Source: Nesterenkonia sandarakina (GTDB lineage Bacteria > Actinomycetota > Actinomycetes > Actinomycetales > Micrococcaceae). From it: a DNA stretch of 64,000 nt. Below the pieces are notes generated by a model. That model saw only the letters and a program-made list of their open reading frames with translations, did no database searches and was not told where the DNA came from. The translations under genes and the position numbers were made by a program. Positions 53,681 through 62,803 of this stretch are shown piece after piece (positions within the stretch are counted from its first letter, which is position 1; every line of letters begins with the position of its first letter). The stretch is taken from positions 286,901 to 350,900 of the forward strand of contig NZ_PVTY01000001.1 in the NCBI RefSeq assembly GCF_003003175.1. The letters are read 5' to 3'.

Positions 53681-55786
53681 TCAGAAGAGCGCCGGCTGCA
53701 TCGGCGCCGCGGCCGCGGTGGTCAGCGCCACCTGATTCGACCCCGCCTGATTCGACACCGGCGAGTCCGGGTCGTTGCGTTCGCGCCACATCAGGTCGGC
53801 AGGCTTGTCGAAGCCATGACGACGCCGGGCTGCGCGTGCGGAGTCGGCGAGCCAGTGCCGGTATTCCTTCGACGCGTAGGAGCCGCCGCCGTAGATCCGG
53901 CGGTACTTCGCCACCAGCGCGGGATACTCACGGGCCAGCCACGCCATGAACCACTCCCGGGCTCCGGGGCGCAGGTGCAGCGCGCCGGTGGTGACGTAGC
54001 TGGCACCGGCCTCGGCCAGCGCGGCGTGCAGGGTGTCGATGCGCGCGTCGCCGTCGGTGAGCCACGGCAGGATCGGCATGGCTAACACGGAACAGTCCAG
54101 TCCGGCATCGGTGATCGAGCGGATCAGGTTCAGCCGGGCCCGCGGATCCGGCGTTCCGGGCTCCACCTTCTGCTGTAGCTCCGGGTCCATGACCGCCAAG
54201 GACACCGCAACCGAGACCGGCACCTGTTTGGCAGCCTCCTGGAGCAGTGGGAGGTCGCGCTTGAGCAGCGGCCCCTTGGTCAGGATGGAGAACGGAGTTC
54301 CCGAATCTGCGAGCGCCCGGATGATGCCGGGCATCAGCTGATAGCGACCCTCGGCGCGCTGGTAAGGGTCGGTGTTGGTTCCCAGCGCAACGTGCTCGCG
54401 CTTCCAGGACGGCCGGTTGAGTTCCGCGCGAAGCACCTCGGCCACGTTGGTCTTCACGATGATCTGCGTGTCGAAGTCCCGGCCCGCATCGAGGTCGAGA
54501 TACTCGTGGGTCTTCCGCGCGAAGCAATTGTGGCTCACCACTCCGTTGGCGATGAAGTCACCGGTGCTGGTGGTGATGTCGATCAGAGACTCGGTGCGCC
54601 CCAGCGCTTCGACGCTCGCAATCCCCAAGTCGCTCGAAGTCTTCACCGCGCTCCCTAGAATTGCGAGTTTTCGGCCGATACTAGGACCGACCATATGGAA
54701 GAAACGTCTGTGAGCTGTTCTTCCACCGCGCACACGAAGCGCAGCGATACCGCGAGCGTTGGCAGGTTCGATGACTCCATCGAACCCCAAAGAGTGCAGA
54801 GCGGAAAGGCCGCGCGAAAGCATCTCTTGGTCTGAATTCGAGAAGCGCAGCGCACCCTGAGAGTAGGAACCTTCTGCATCGAAGAAGCCCGCAAGGTAAC
54901 CCCGTCGCCAGTCTGAGCCAGGATCCTCGGGCCAATCGATGATCTGCTTGATACCGCGGTAGTTCGTCCGCGTGGATGTGTAGATCGCCTGCATCGGTCG
55001 TTGCTGCCCCGCAGTAATGAAGGGTTTGAGGGCCGTCTTGATCCCTACTCGCGCGAGGAAATTTCTGCTGCGAATCAGGGCGGGAGCATCAATAAGCGCT
55101 AGACGAAATATCGTCACACGGTACGGCTTCCCGTTGGATGCCCGCACGTATGTTTTGTCGATCAGCATGCCGTCGCCACGAATCATCCCCGTGAGGTACC
55201 CACGTCGATACTCCGCCGAGTCCTCCGGTTCTACATACTGCTCGGGAGGCATGCCCAGACCGAATCCCATGAGCCCGTTGTTCTGCGTCAGACTCGGGCG
55301 CTGGGACCCGTCCTCTGGACGGGCCACGTATTTCCACCCGCGCTCGGTCAGGAACCGATGGTCTCCGCTGGCCACGATCTCGGTGCCGTCGCGGAGGGTG
55401 ACTCGAAAAGCGGGCTTCTCGGTTCCCCATCTGGCCAAGACCTCTGCCCGAACGAACCGGCGATACCTGCCGTTGAGCTCGGTGCCGACGACGGCGTCAC
55501 CTACCTTGACGTCACGGAGGAGCTTCTGCCGACCGTCGGCCATCAGGATCAGCGTTTCCGGACTCAGGCAGTAAACACACTGGTGCAGGCATCCGCGGGT
55601 CGGGTTCACGGTCCAGGAGAACGGCATATTGGACTGACCCGGCACCTTGTTGAGCGCGGTCTTCGCCGCCACCTCATGGAAGGTCACGCCTTCGAACTCC
55701 GGGGTGCGCACCGAGCGCATGAGCCCCTTGAGCGGGATGAGAGCCGCGCTCTCACCCTCCTGCACTGCCTGTCCCTGCCACCTCAT
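53681..55786 (-). CDS. Rv2578c-family radical SAM protein split by an intein
   Basis: The precursor (701 aa) is a radical SAM enzyme of the Rv2578c/SPL-like family with a 348-residue intein. Exteins: residues 1-72 (PTRGCLHQCVY) and from 421 (CFARKTHEYLDLDAGRDFDT). After splicing the motif is GCLHQCVYC, the CxxxCxxC [4Fe-4S] site; the intein replaces the bond before its third cysteine, so the unspliced protein cannot hold the cluster. Later motifs include VALGTNTDPYQRAE and LTKGPLLKRDLPLL. The reaction is unknown; the family is distantly like spore photoproduct lyase. ATG 55786 follows an SOS-type box by 8 bp. Confidence 0.9.
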   Translation of the reverse strand: MRWQGQAVQEGESAALIPLKGLMRSVRTPEFEGVTFHEVAAKTALNKVPGQSNMPFSWTVNPTRGCLHQCVYCLSPETLILMADGRQKLLRDVKVGDAVVGTELNGRYRRFVRAEVLARWGTEKPAFRVTLRDGTEIVASGDHRFLTERGWKYVARPEDGSQRPSLTQNNGLMGFGLGMPPEQYVEPEDSAEYRRGYLTGMIRGDGMLIDKTYVRASNGKPYRVTIFRLALIDAPALIRSRNFLARVGIKTALKPFITAGQQRPMQAIYTSTRTNYRGIKQIIDWPEDPGSDWRRGYLAGFFDAEGSYSQGALRFSNSDQEMLSRGLSALHSLGFDGVIEPANARGIAALRVRGGRTAHRRFFHMVGPSIGRKLAILGSAVKTSSDLGIASVEALGRTESLIDITTSTGDFIANGVVSHNCFARKTHEYLDLDAGRDFDTQIIVKTNVAEVLRAELNRPSWKREHVALGTNTDPYQRAEGRYQLMPGIIRALADSGTPFSILTKGPLLKRDLPLLQEAAKQVPVSVAVSLAVMDPELQQKVEPGTPDPRARLNLIRSITDAGLDCSVLAMPILPWLTDGDARIDTLHAALAEAGASYVTTGALHLRPGAREWFMAWLAREYPALVAKYRRIYGGGSYASKEYRHWLADSARAARRRHGFDKPADLMWRERNDPDSPVSNQAGSNQVALTTAAAAPMQPALF
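54527..55570 (-). mobile_element. Intein with LAGLIDADG homing endonuclease
   Basis: Codons 73-420 of the radical SAM gene. Block A is CLSPETLILMADGRQ (Cys1), block B has IVASGDHRFLTERGW, two LAGLIDADG motifs are GYLTGMIRGDGML (about 197) and GYLAGFFDAEGSY (about 297), and blocks F/G are LIDITTSTGDFIANG, then VVSHN followed by Cys+1. All catalytic splice residues are present (C1, block B H, penultimate His, terminal Asn, C+1), so splicing should work. Local GC is clearly lower than in the exteins, which indicates recent arrival. Confidence 0.92.
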
Positions 55787-55794
55787 GGAGCCAT

Positions 55795-55810
55795 TCGAAC
55801 ATACTTTCGA
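55795..55810 (-). promoter_or_regulatory. Candidate LexA (SOS) box of the radical SAM gene
   Basis: TCGAACATACTTTCGA matches the actinobacterial SOS consensus TCGAAC-N4-GTTCGA except for one base. The surrounding CATTCGAA-N6-TTCGAATG (55792-55813) is a perfect 8-bp dyad. It lies 8 bp before ATG 55786. From memory, M. tuberculosis Rv2578c is among genes with a LexA box; that should be verified. Confidence 0.65.
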
Positions 55811-55823
55811 ATGGGTGTCGAGG

Positions 55824-56906
55824 TCAGCCCACCAGCAGCAGCACCGACCCGAGTCCGGTGCCCACCGCCAGCACCGTGCCGCCGGCGCCGAGCAGCAGCG
55901 CCGGCCCGCCCTCACGCAGCAGCCGGCGCAGATCCACCGAGGCCCCGACCCCGACCATCGCGGTCGTCAGCAGCATGGTCGTCACGTCCGCAGCGAAATC
56001 AAGCGTCGACGCCGGCAGGTCGGTTACCGAGCGCAGGGTCATCATCGCCAGGAATCCGAGCACGAAGAGCGGGATCAGCGGCGGCCTGGAGCCTTCCCGC
56101 TGCCCAGCAGATCCGGCGCGGCGCCGTCGCCGACCCAGGCTGATCCCCGCCACCATCGGTGCCAGCAGCACCACCCGCGCGAGCTTCACCAGCGTCGCGG
56201 TGGCCAGCGCCACCGCACCCACCACTCCCCCGGCAGCCACCACCTGCCCCACCTCATGGACGCTGGCGCCGATCCAGACACCCATCTGCTCCTCGCCGAG
56301 GCCCAGCAGCACCCCCAGCGGCGGAAGCACCAGCAGCGCGAGAGTGCCATAGAGGGTGACCACGGCGACCGCGGCCGCCGCCGAGGACTGCACCGGGGCG
56401 CCGTCGTCGTCCCTGCCGTCGCCTCGGTCGATCGCTGCGGCGGCTGCGGCGACCGCGGAGGCCCCGCAGATCGCGGTGCCGGTCGCAAGCAGCGTGGTCA
56501 TCCCCCGCGGCGCGCCCAGCATTCGCCCCAGGGCGAGCATGCCGAAGAAGGTCACCCCCACCGTGAGCACAACGACGACGAGGATCTCCCAGCCCAGGCT
56601 GAGCAGGTCCCCCAGGGCCAGCTGCAGTCCGAGCAGCACGATGCCCGCCCGGAGCAGCGTCTTGGCGGCCCACTCGAGACCGCGCTCGCCCCAGAACGGG
56701 ACCCAGCCGAGGCTGCGCAGCACGATGCCGGCCAGGACCGCGATCAGCAGTCCGGAGACCACCGGGATCAGCTCCGCGATCAGCCGGTGTGCGGCGATCG
56801 CGAGGATCAGTGCCAGTGCCGCGCCGGGCAGGATCTCCGCGGTCTGGCCCCAGAGGCGGGCCAGTCTCGCGGTCACGGTCGCAGTCAGGGCGGAGAGGGA
56901 AGGCAC
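55824..56906 (-). CDS. YeiH/UPF0324-family putative sulfate exporter
   Basis: A 360-aa membrane protein with about ten helices. Signatures: LRAGIVLLGLQLALGDLLSL, the conserved TGTAICGASAVAAAA, and SVHEVGQVVAAG. The family is annotated as a putative sulfate exporter, linked to sulfonate and cysteine metabolism in other bacteria; no such genes lie here. GTG 56906 follows TATGCT by 6 nt, so it is probably leaderless. Divergent from tgt. Confidence 0.87.
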   Translation of the reverse strand: MPSLSALTATVTARLARLWGQTAEILPGAALALILAIAAHRLIAELIPVVSGLLIAVLAGIVLRSLGWVPFWGERGLEWAAKTLLRAGIVLLGLQLALGDLLSLGWEILVVVVLTVGVTFFGMLALGRMLGAPRGMTTLLATGTAICGASAVAAAAAAIDRGDGRDDDGAPVQSSAAAAVAVVTLYGTLALLVLPPLGVLLGLGEEQMGVWIGASVHEVGQVVAAGGVVGAVALATATLVKLARVVLLAPMVAGISLGRRRRRAGSAGQREGSRPPLIPLFVLGFLAMMTLRSVTDLPASTLDFAADVTTMLLTTAMVGVGASVDLRRLLREGGPALLLGAGGTVLAVGTGLGSVLLLVG

Positions 56907-56912
56907 CGGATA

Positions 56913-58315
<1,403 letters not shown>

Positions 58316-58322
58316 TCCACCA

Positions 58323-58350
58323 GGTCTCGCCCAACGGGTCTCGCCCAACG
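58323..58350. repeat. Tandem 14-bp duplication behind tgt
   Basis: GGTCTCGCCCAACG occurs twice in direct succession (58323-58336, 58337-58350) in the 37-bp gap between the convergent tgt and hypothetical gene. Likely a slippage duplication. Confidence 0.7.
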
Positions 58351-58352
58351 CC

Positions 58353-58898
58353 TCAGAGCTGGCTCAGCAGCTCGCGCCAGATCGCCTTCCAGTGATCGAC
58401 CTCTTGGGGCGAGCGCAGCTTGGTGTGCCCGATCCCGATCGAGGATCTGTCCTGGGACTTCTGCGCGATGGTGACCGCCACCCGGGAACCATCGGCCAGC
58501 CCGGCGCGCCAGTAGCGCCACCGCTCGGTGGCCGAGGTCCCGGGAACCCCGTCGAGCGCGACCCCGTCGAAGGAGTCGCGCCCGGAGACCAGATCGACCC
58601 AGGCCTGCAGCGCGGCGTCCATGTCCCCGGGATAGGTCTTGGAGACCGAGGCCTGGAACTGCCCGTCCCGGGACTCCCCGGGCCGGCGCAGGGAACGGTG
58701 CTGTTCGTAGGCGACCGCCACGCTCTGGGCCCACCATCCGCGGTTCTCCACGTCGAGGGGCATGTGGTCATAGACGATTCCTACGATCTCCCGATGCGGC
58801 AGGGCAGCGGCTCCGGCGTCGTCGAGGGCGGTGACCCATTGCACCCAGGGGCGCCGGGTGGTGCGTTCGATGGCTGCGGTGCTGTGCCTCTTGACCAT
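58353..58898 (-). CDS. Conserved hypothetical protein (DUF4287-like N-terminus)
   Basis: A 181-aa protein. Residues 5-75 (AAIERTTRRPWVQWVTALDD, then GAAALPHREIVGIVYDHM and NRGWWAQSVAVAYEQHRSLR) resemble the helical DUF4287-type domain. Residues 80-175 (FQASVSKTYPGDMDAALQAW; RWRYWRAGLADGSRVAVTIA; VDHWKAIWRELLSQL) look like a divergent SRPBCC half. Function unknown. ATG 58898 follows TAGGCT by 7 nt, and no ribosome binding site is present. Confidence 0.7.
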   Translation of the reverse strand: MVKRHSTAAIERTTRRPWVQWVTALDDAGAAALPHREIVGIVYDHMPLDVENRGWWAQSVAVAYEQHRSLRRPGESRDGQFQASVSKTYPGDMDAALQAWVDLVSGRDSFDGVALDGVPGTSATERWRYWRAGLADGSRVAVTIAQKSQDRSSIGIGHTKLRSPQEVDHWKAIWRELLSQL

Positions 58899-58905
58899 GG
58901 GCTCG

Positions 58906-58911
58906 AGCCTA
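58906..58911 (-). promoter_or_regulatory. -10 (TAGGCT) built on the upstream stop codon
   Basis: The TAG stop of the DUF2795-like gene (58911-58909) supplies the first three bases of TAGGCT, which ends 7 nt before ATG 58898. A stop codon doubling as a promoter lets the downstream gene have its own leaderless message. Confidence 0.5.
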
Positions 58912-59202
58912 CGCGGTTGCTTCCACCCTGCCAGCCCCTGGTCGGCGGCGGACCCCGACCGGCGCCGGGCCTGACTCGGCGTCGACGGTGTTGACCGGCA
59001 TGTGCGGGAAGTACTCCCAGAGCTCGCGGAGCTTGCGGAACTGCAGGTCATCGTCGAGCCCTTCAAGCACGGTGACCACTGCGGGACGGGCGCCTGAGGC
59101 CGTGGCGGCCTCGACGAGATCCCGCGGGACGGTCGGTTGTGCGGTGATCGTGAATGCGGTCTTGACAGCTTCGACGACTTCAACTCGTGTGACAGCGTGC
59201 AT
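58909..59202 (-). CDS. DUF2795-like small protein
   Basis: A 97-aa protein beginning MHAVTRVEVVEAVKTAF. The core (VPRDLVEAATASGARPAVVT, then VLEGLDDDLQFRKLRELWEYFPHMPV) is close to DUF2795 proteins, small helical proteins of unknown function in actinobacteria. Start ATG 59202 follows AAGGA by 5 nt; an upstream ATG lies nine codons earlier. The tail is basic. Confidence 0.65.
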   Translation of the reverse strand: MHAVTRVEVVEAVKTAFTITAQPTVPRDLVEAATASGARPAVVTVLEGLDDDLQFRKLRELWEYFPHMPVNTVDAESGPAPVGVRRRPGAGRVEATA

Positions 59203-59256
59203 GGTGTTCCTTCCAAGAGGGTTCTGCATGGGGTGCCCGCAGCCCTCGGCGATCGG

Positions 59257-60867
59257 TCACATCCGTGCGGAGACCGATGCGTTGATGCTGCCCGGAGGAT
59301 CCGGGAGCAGGTTCGGATGGTCGCGCTGGACGGTGCGCAACCTCCACGGGTCTCTGAACAACGCCACAGGTGTGCCGTCGTTGCGGTAGAGGACTTCGCA
59401 GTCCTGGCGGCTGCTGAGGATCTCGGCGGCCGCGGCGTCGATGTCGCGGGCCACCGAATAGTCCAGCGCGTCGAAGGACACCGAGGCGCCGAAGTCGGAC
59501 TCCATGCGGGCGGAGACGACCTCGAACTGCATCGGTCCGACGGCGCCGAGCACCGGGCGCTGCTGGCCGCGGCGCTCGGAGTAGAAGACCTGGATGACGC
59601 CTTCGCGGTCCAGCTGCTCGATGCCCTTGCGGAACTGCTTGTGCTTGGAGGCGTCCCCGGTCTTGCCGACCCGGAAGTGCTCGGGGGCGAACGGCTTGAA
59701 CGGGGGGAACATGACTGACTGGCCGGCGTAGAGCGTGTCGCCCGGGCGCAGCATGGACGCATTGACCAGACCGACGACGTCGCCGGGCCAGGCGGTGTCC
59801 ACGGTGGTGCGGTCCCGGCCGAAGACCTGCTGCGAGTACTTGGTGGGGAACGGCTTGGCCGACTGCGCGTGGGTGGCCACCATGCCGCGCTCGAAGACCC
59901 CGGAGCAGATGCGCATGAACGCGATCCGGTCGCGGTGGGCCTTGTCCATGCCGGTCTGCACCTTGAAGACGTAGCCGCTGAAGTCAGAGGTCAGGTCGTG
60001 AGGGGTGCCCTCGGCGTCCGGGCGGGCCTGTGGCGGCGGGCCCTCCGCCATGATGAAGTGCAGCAGCTCTTCGACGCCGATGTTCTGCACCGCGGAGGCG
60101 AAGAACAGCGGGGTGGCCTCCTGGGCGAGGAAGGCCTCGCGGTCGTAGAACTGGTCGTCGATCTCCAGCAGCGAGGACTCCTCCACCGCGGTCTCGAACT
60201 CGAGGGGGTACTCGGCTTCGGCGACCTCGCCGGAGAGCTTTTCGGAGAGGACCTTCTTCGCGCCGCCGGGGGCGCGGGTGTAGCGGTTCATGGTCATCTC
60301 ATCGGGGTGCAGCAGGCCCAGCATGTGCCCGGAGTCTCCGACCGGCCAGTTGCGCGGCATCGAGCGCATTCCGGTGCGGGTGAGGATCTCATCGACGAGC
60401 TCCAGCGCGGCCTGGCCGGGGCGGTCCCACTTGTTGATCACGGTGATGACCGGCAGTCCGCGGGCCTTGCAGACCTCGAAGAGCTTCATGGTCTGGGCTT
60501 CCATGCCTTTGGCGGCGTCGATGAGCATGATCACCGCGTCCACGGCGGCGAGCACCCGGAAGGTGTCTTCGGAGAAGTCGGCGTGCCCGGGGGTGTCCAC
60601 CAGGTTCACGATCGCGTCACCGACGGTGAACTGCAGCACCGCGGAGCTCACCGAGATGCCGCGGGCCTTCTCCATCTCCATCCAGTCCGAGACGGTGCCG
60701 CGGCGTCCAGCTTTGCCATGGACCGCGCCGGCCTCGGTGATCGCGTTGGAATGAAGCAGCAGCGCCTCACTCAACGTGGACTTGCCCGCATCGGGATGCG
60801 AGATCACCGCGACGGTGCGGCGAGACAAGGCCTCCTCTAAGATCTGCTTGGTATCTGCTTCCATCAC
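59257..60867 (-). CDS. prfC: Peptide chain release factor 3
   Basis: A translational GTPase that recycles RF1/RF2. G1 is SHPDAGKSTLSEAL, G3 is VDTPGHADFSEDTFRVLAAV, G4 is NKWDRPG. RF3-specific segments follow (SGYVFKVQTGMDKAHRDRIAFMRI; VGAVGPMQFEVVSARMESDF). I favour GTG 60867, 7 nt after TAGAGT, or ATG 60864 directly after it; residues further upstream in the frame are not conserved. With prfA and prmC the window holds most of the termination machinery. Confidence 0.95.
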   Translation of the reverse strand: MMEADTKQILEEALSRRTVAVISHPDAGKSTLSEALLLHSNAITEAGAVHGKAGRRGTVSDWMEMEKARGISVSSAVLQFTVGDAIVNLVDTPGHADFSEDTFRVLAAVDAVIMLIDAAKGMEAQTMKLFEVCKARGLPVITVINKWDRPGQAALELVDEILTRTGMRSMPRNWPVGDSGHMLGLLHPDEMTMNRYTRAPGGAKKVLSEKLSGEVAEAEYPLEFETAVEESSLLEIDDQFYDREAFLAQEATPLFFASAVQNIGVEELLHFIMAEGPPPQARPDAEGTPHDLTSDFSGYVFKVQTGMDKAHRDRIAFMRICSGVFERGMVATHAQSAKPFPTKYSQQVFGRDRTTVDTAWPGDVVGLVNASMLRPGDTLYAGQSVMFPPFKPFAPEHFRVGKTGDASKHKQFRKGIEQLDREGVIQVFYSERRGQQRPVLGAVGPMQFEVVSARMESDFGASVSFDALDYSVARDIDAAAAEILSSRQDCEVLYRNDGTPVALFRDPWRLRTVQRDHPNLLPDPPGSINASVSARM

Positions 60868-60874
60868 GCCTCTG

Positions 60875-60880
60875 ACTCTA
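60875..60880 (-). promoter_or_regulatory. Leaderless -10 (TAGAGT) of prfC
   Basis: TAGAGT on the minus strand ends 7 nt before GTG 60867 and 10 nt before ATG 60864. Confidence 0.5.
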
Positions 60881-61020
60881 CGCTTCCGCGCGGAGAGAGA
60901 TGAATTCTCACGGCTCCGTGAGGGCACCGTCACAGCCCTGATCGGGAAGAGACCCTCCGGAGATCGGTCTGCGCCGTGGGCGCCGATGGTCTCGCGGCGA
61001 TCAGTGCGGGTAAAACGCGC

Positions 61021-62445
61021 TCACCCGCCGCGGATGGACTCGTCGGCAAGGTCGAGCACCGCATCGAGCACGTCGATCCCGAAGATCAGCTCCTCAGCGG
61101 TGGTGTTCAGCGGCGGACAGATGTGCAGCCGGTTCATGTTCATGAACGGAAGCACTCCCCGGCGTCTGGCTTCGGCGACCAGCTCACTCATCACCGCGGG
61201 GGTCTGGCCATAGGACGCCAGCGGCTCGCGGGTCTCCTTGTCCTTGACCAGTTCGATCGCCCAGAACATTCCGACGCCGCGCACATCCCCGACGCTGGGG
61301 TGCCGGTCCTTCAGCGCGGCGAGCCGCGGGCCGATCACCTCCTCGCCGAGCGTCAGCGCGTTCTCCACCATGCCCTCTTCGCGCATCGCGCTGATCGCGG
61401 CGACGGCGGCGGCTGCGGCCAGCGGGTGGCCGGAGTAGGTCAGTCCTCCCGGGTAGGCCCGCTCGGCAAAGGTCGCGTAGATCGCGTCGTCCATGGCCAC
61501 ACCGCCCATCGGCACGTAGCCGGAGTTGACCCCCTTGGCGAAGGTCACGATATCGGGCTCGATCCCGTAATGCTGGTGGGCGAACCACTTCCCGGCGCGC
61601 CCGAAGCCCGACATCACCTCATCGATGATCAAGACGATGCCGTGCTCATCGCAGAGCTCCCGCACCCCCTGCAGGTATCCCGGCGGGGGCAGGTAGATGC
61701 CGGCGGTCCCCGGGATGGCCTCCAGGATGATCGCCGCGGTCTGCCCTGCGCCTTCGAGCATCACCAGGTCGCGCAGGTGATTGAGCGCGCGTTCGGCCTC
61801 CTGCGCCTCGTCGGCGGCGTTGAAGTACGAACGGTAGGTGTAGGCGGGCAGGAAGTGCTCGACGCCGGCGTCGTCGTCGGAGGCGATCCGGCGCGGGTCC
61901 CCGGTCAGGTTCACCGCCAGGTGGGTGCCCCCGTGGTAGGAGCGGTAGGCGGAGAACACCTTGCGCCGACCGGTGTGCAGCCGAGCCATCCGCACCGCGT
62001 GCTCGTTGGCGTCGGCGCCGCCGTTGGTGAAGAACACGTGGTTGATGTCATCGGGCAGCAGCTCTGTGATCAGCCGTGCCGCTTCGGAGCGGGCGTCGTT
62101 GGCGTGCTGCGGCGCGACGGTGCACAGCTTCTCGGCCTGGGCCTTGATCGCCTCGATGATCTTCGGGTGCTTGTGCCCAGCATTGGTGAAGACCAGCTGG
62201 GAGGTCAGGTCCAGCAGCTTGTTTCCCTCGCCGTCCCAGATCCAGGAGCCCTCGGCGTCGATCACGGTCATCGGGGTCAGCGACTCCTGCGCGCTCCAGG
62301 AGTGGAACACGTGGCTGCGGTCCAGCTCGTAGGCCCGGCGCCCGGCCTCGATCGCGGCGGCGCTCGGGCCTGCCTCGCCGGGGGCGCCTCTGCCGTCGGT
62401 GCCCGTGCCAGCGGGGTCGATCGGCTCAGTGGTCTTGGCCGTCAT
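61021..62445 (-). CDS. Class III PLP aminotransferase
   Basis: A 474-aa omega-aminotransferase. The PLP lysine is in TFAKGVNSGYVPMGGV, the cofactor Asp in LIIDEVMSGFGRAGKWF, and the phosphate site in FFTNGGADANEHAVRMAR. The VFHSWSAQESLTPMTVIDAEGSWIWD start is like taurine:pyruvate or beta-alanine:pyruvate aminotransferases. Donor and acceptor cannot be fixed. AGGAG lies 6 nt before ATG 62445. Divergent from the alcohol dehydrogenase gene, which could act on the resulting aldehyde. Confidence 0.88.
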   Translation of the reverse strand: MTAKTTEPIDPAGTGTDGRGAPGEAGPSAAAIEAGRRAYELDRSHVFHSWSAQESLTPMTVIDAEGSWIWDGEGNKLLDLTSQLVFTNAGHKHPKIIEAIKAQAEKLCTVAPQHANDARSEAARLITELLPDDINHVFFTNGGADANEHAVRMARLHTGRRKVFSAYRSYHGGTHLAVNLTGDPRRIASDDDAGVEHFLPAYTYRSYFNAADEAQEAERALNHLRDLVMLEGAGQTAAIILEAIPGTAGIYLPPPGYLQGVRELCDEHGIVLIIDEVMSGFGRAGKWFAHQHYGIEPDIVTFAKGVNSGYVPMGGVAMDDAIYATFAERAYPGGLTYSGHPLAAAAAVAAISAMREEGMVENALTLGEEVIGPRLAALKDRHPSVGDVRGVGMFWAIELVKDKETREPLASYGQTPAVMSELVAEARRRGVLPFMNMNRLHICPPLNTTAEELIFGIDVLDAVLDLADESIRGG

Positions 62446-62803
62446 GGGGTTCTCCTGCTCTGAAGTCCTGGTCCGTCGCTCGGTGGGGAGCCCGGCTGCA
62501 GGCCGCTCTCGGACCCGTCACCCCAGCCGGTGCTCTCCACTTTGCCATGCGTGACACAGAGCACCTTTCCGTGACGTGGGCGTGTTCTGCGCCGAACCAA
62601 GACTTCCTCCAGCCTGCAGAGGTGCGTGAGACCGCGCAGTCCCCAAGGACCAGACTTCTGGGCACGCACGATCGGTGGGCCGATCAGCGTGGGAGTAGCG
62701 TGAAAGACATGCGTTGCGGTCCCCCGGGACACGCGATGCCGCAGGTCACAGAACTTCTCGACCACTCGTCACCGTTCTGACATCCCTCGACGAAGGAGCA
62801 CCC
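62446..62803. other. Divergent regulatory region aminotransferase / alcohol dehydrogenase
   Basis: This 358-bp gap carries no long gene. It has a dyad GATCGG-TGGG-CCGATC (62670-62685), a TAGCGT -10 (62696-62701, plus) and a 23-codon frame (see next entry). The dyad lies 10 bp before the -10, covering most of the spacer to the expected -35, as an operator would. No clear promoter was found for the aminotransferase. Confidence 0.4.
62709..62780 (+). CDS. Possible leaderless 23-codon upstream ORF of the adh gene
   Basis: ATG 62709 lies 7 nt after TAGCGT, the pattern of leaderless genes here. The frame begins MRCGPPGHAMPQ and ends at TGA 62780, 23 nt before the adh ATG, which has its own AAGGAG. 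It could be a leader peptide that couples translation to adh expression, or chance. Confidence 0.3.
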   Translation: MRCGPPGHAMPQVTELLDHSSPF

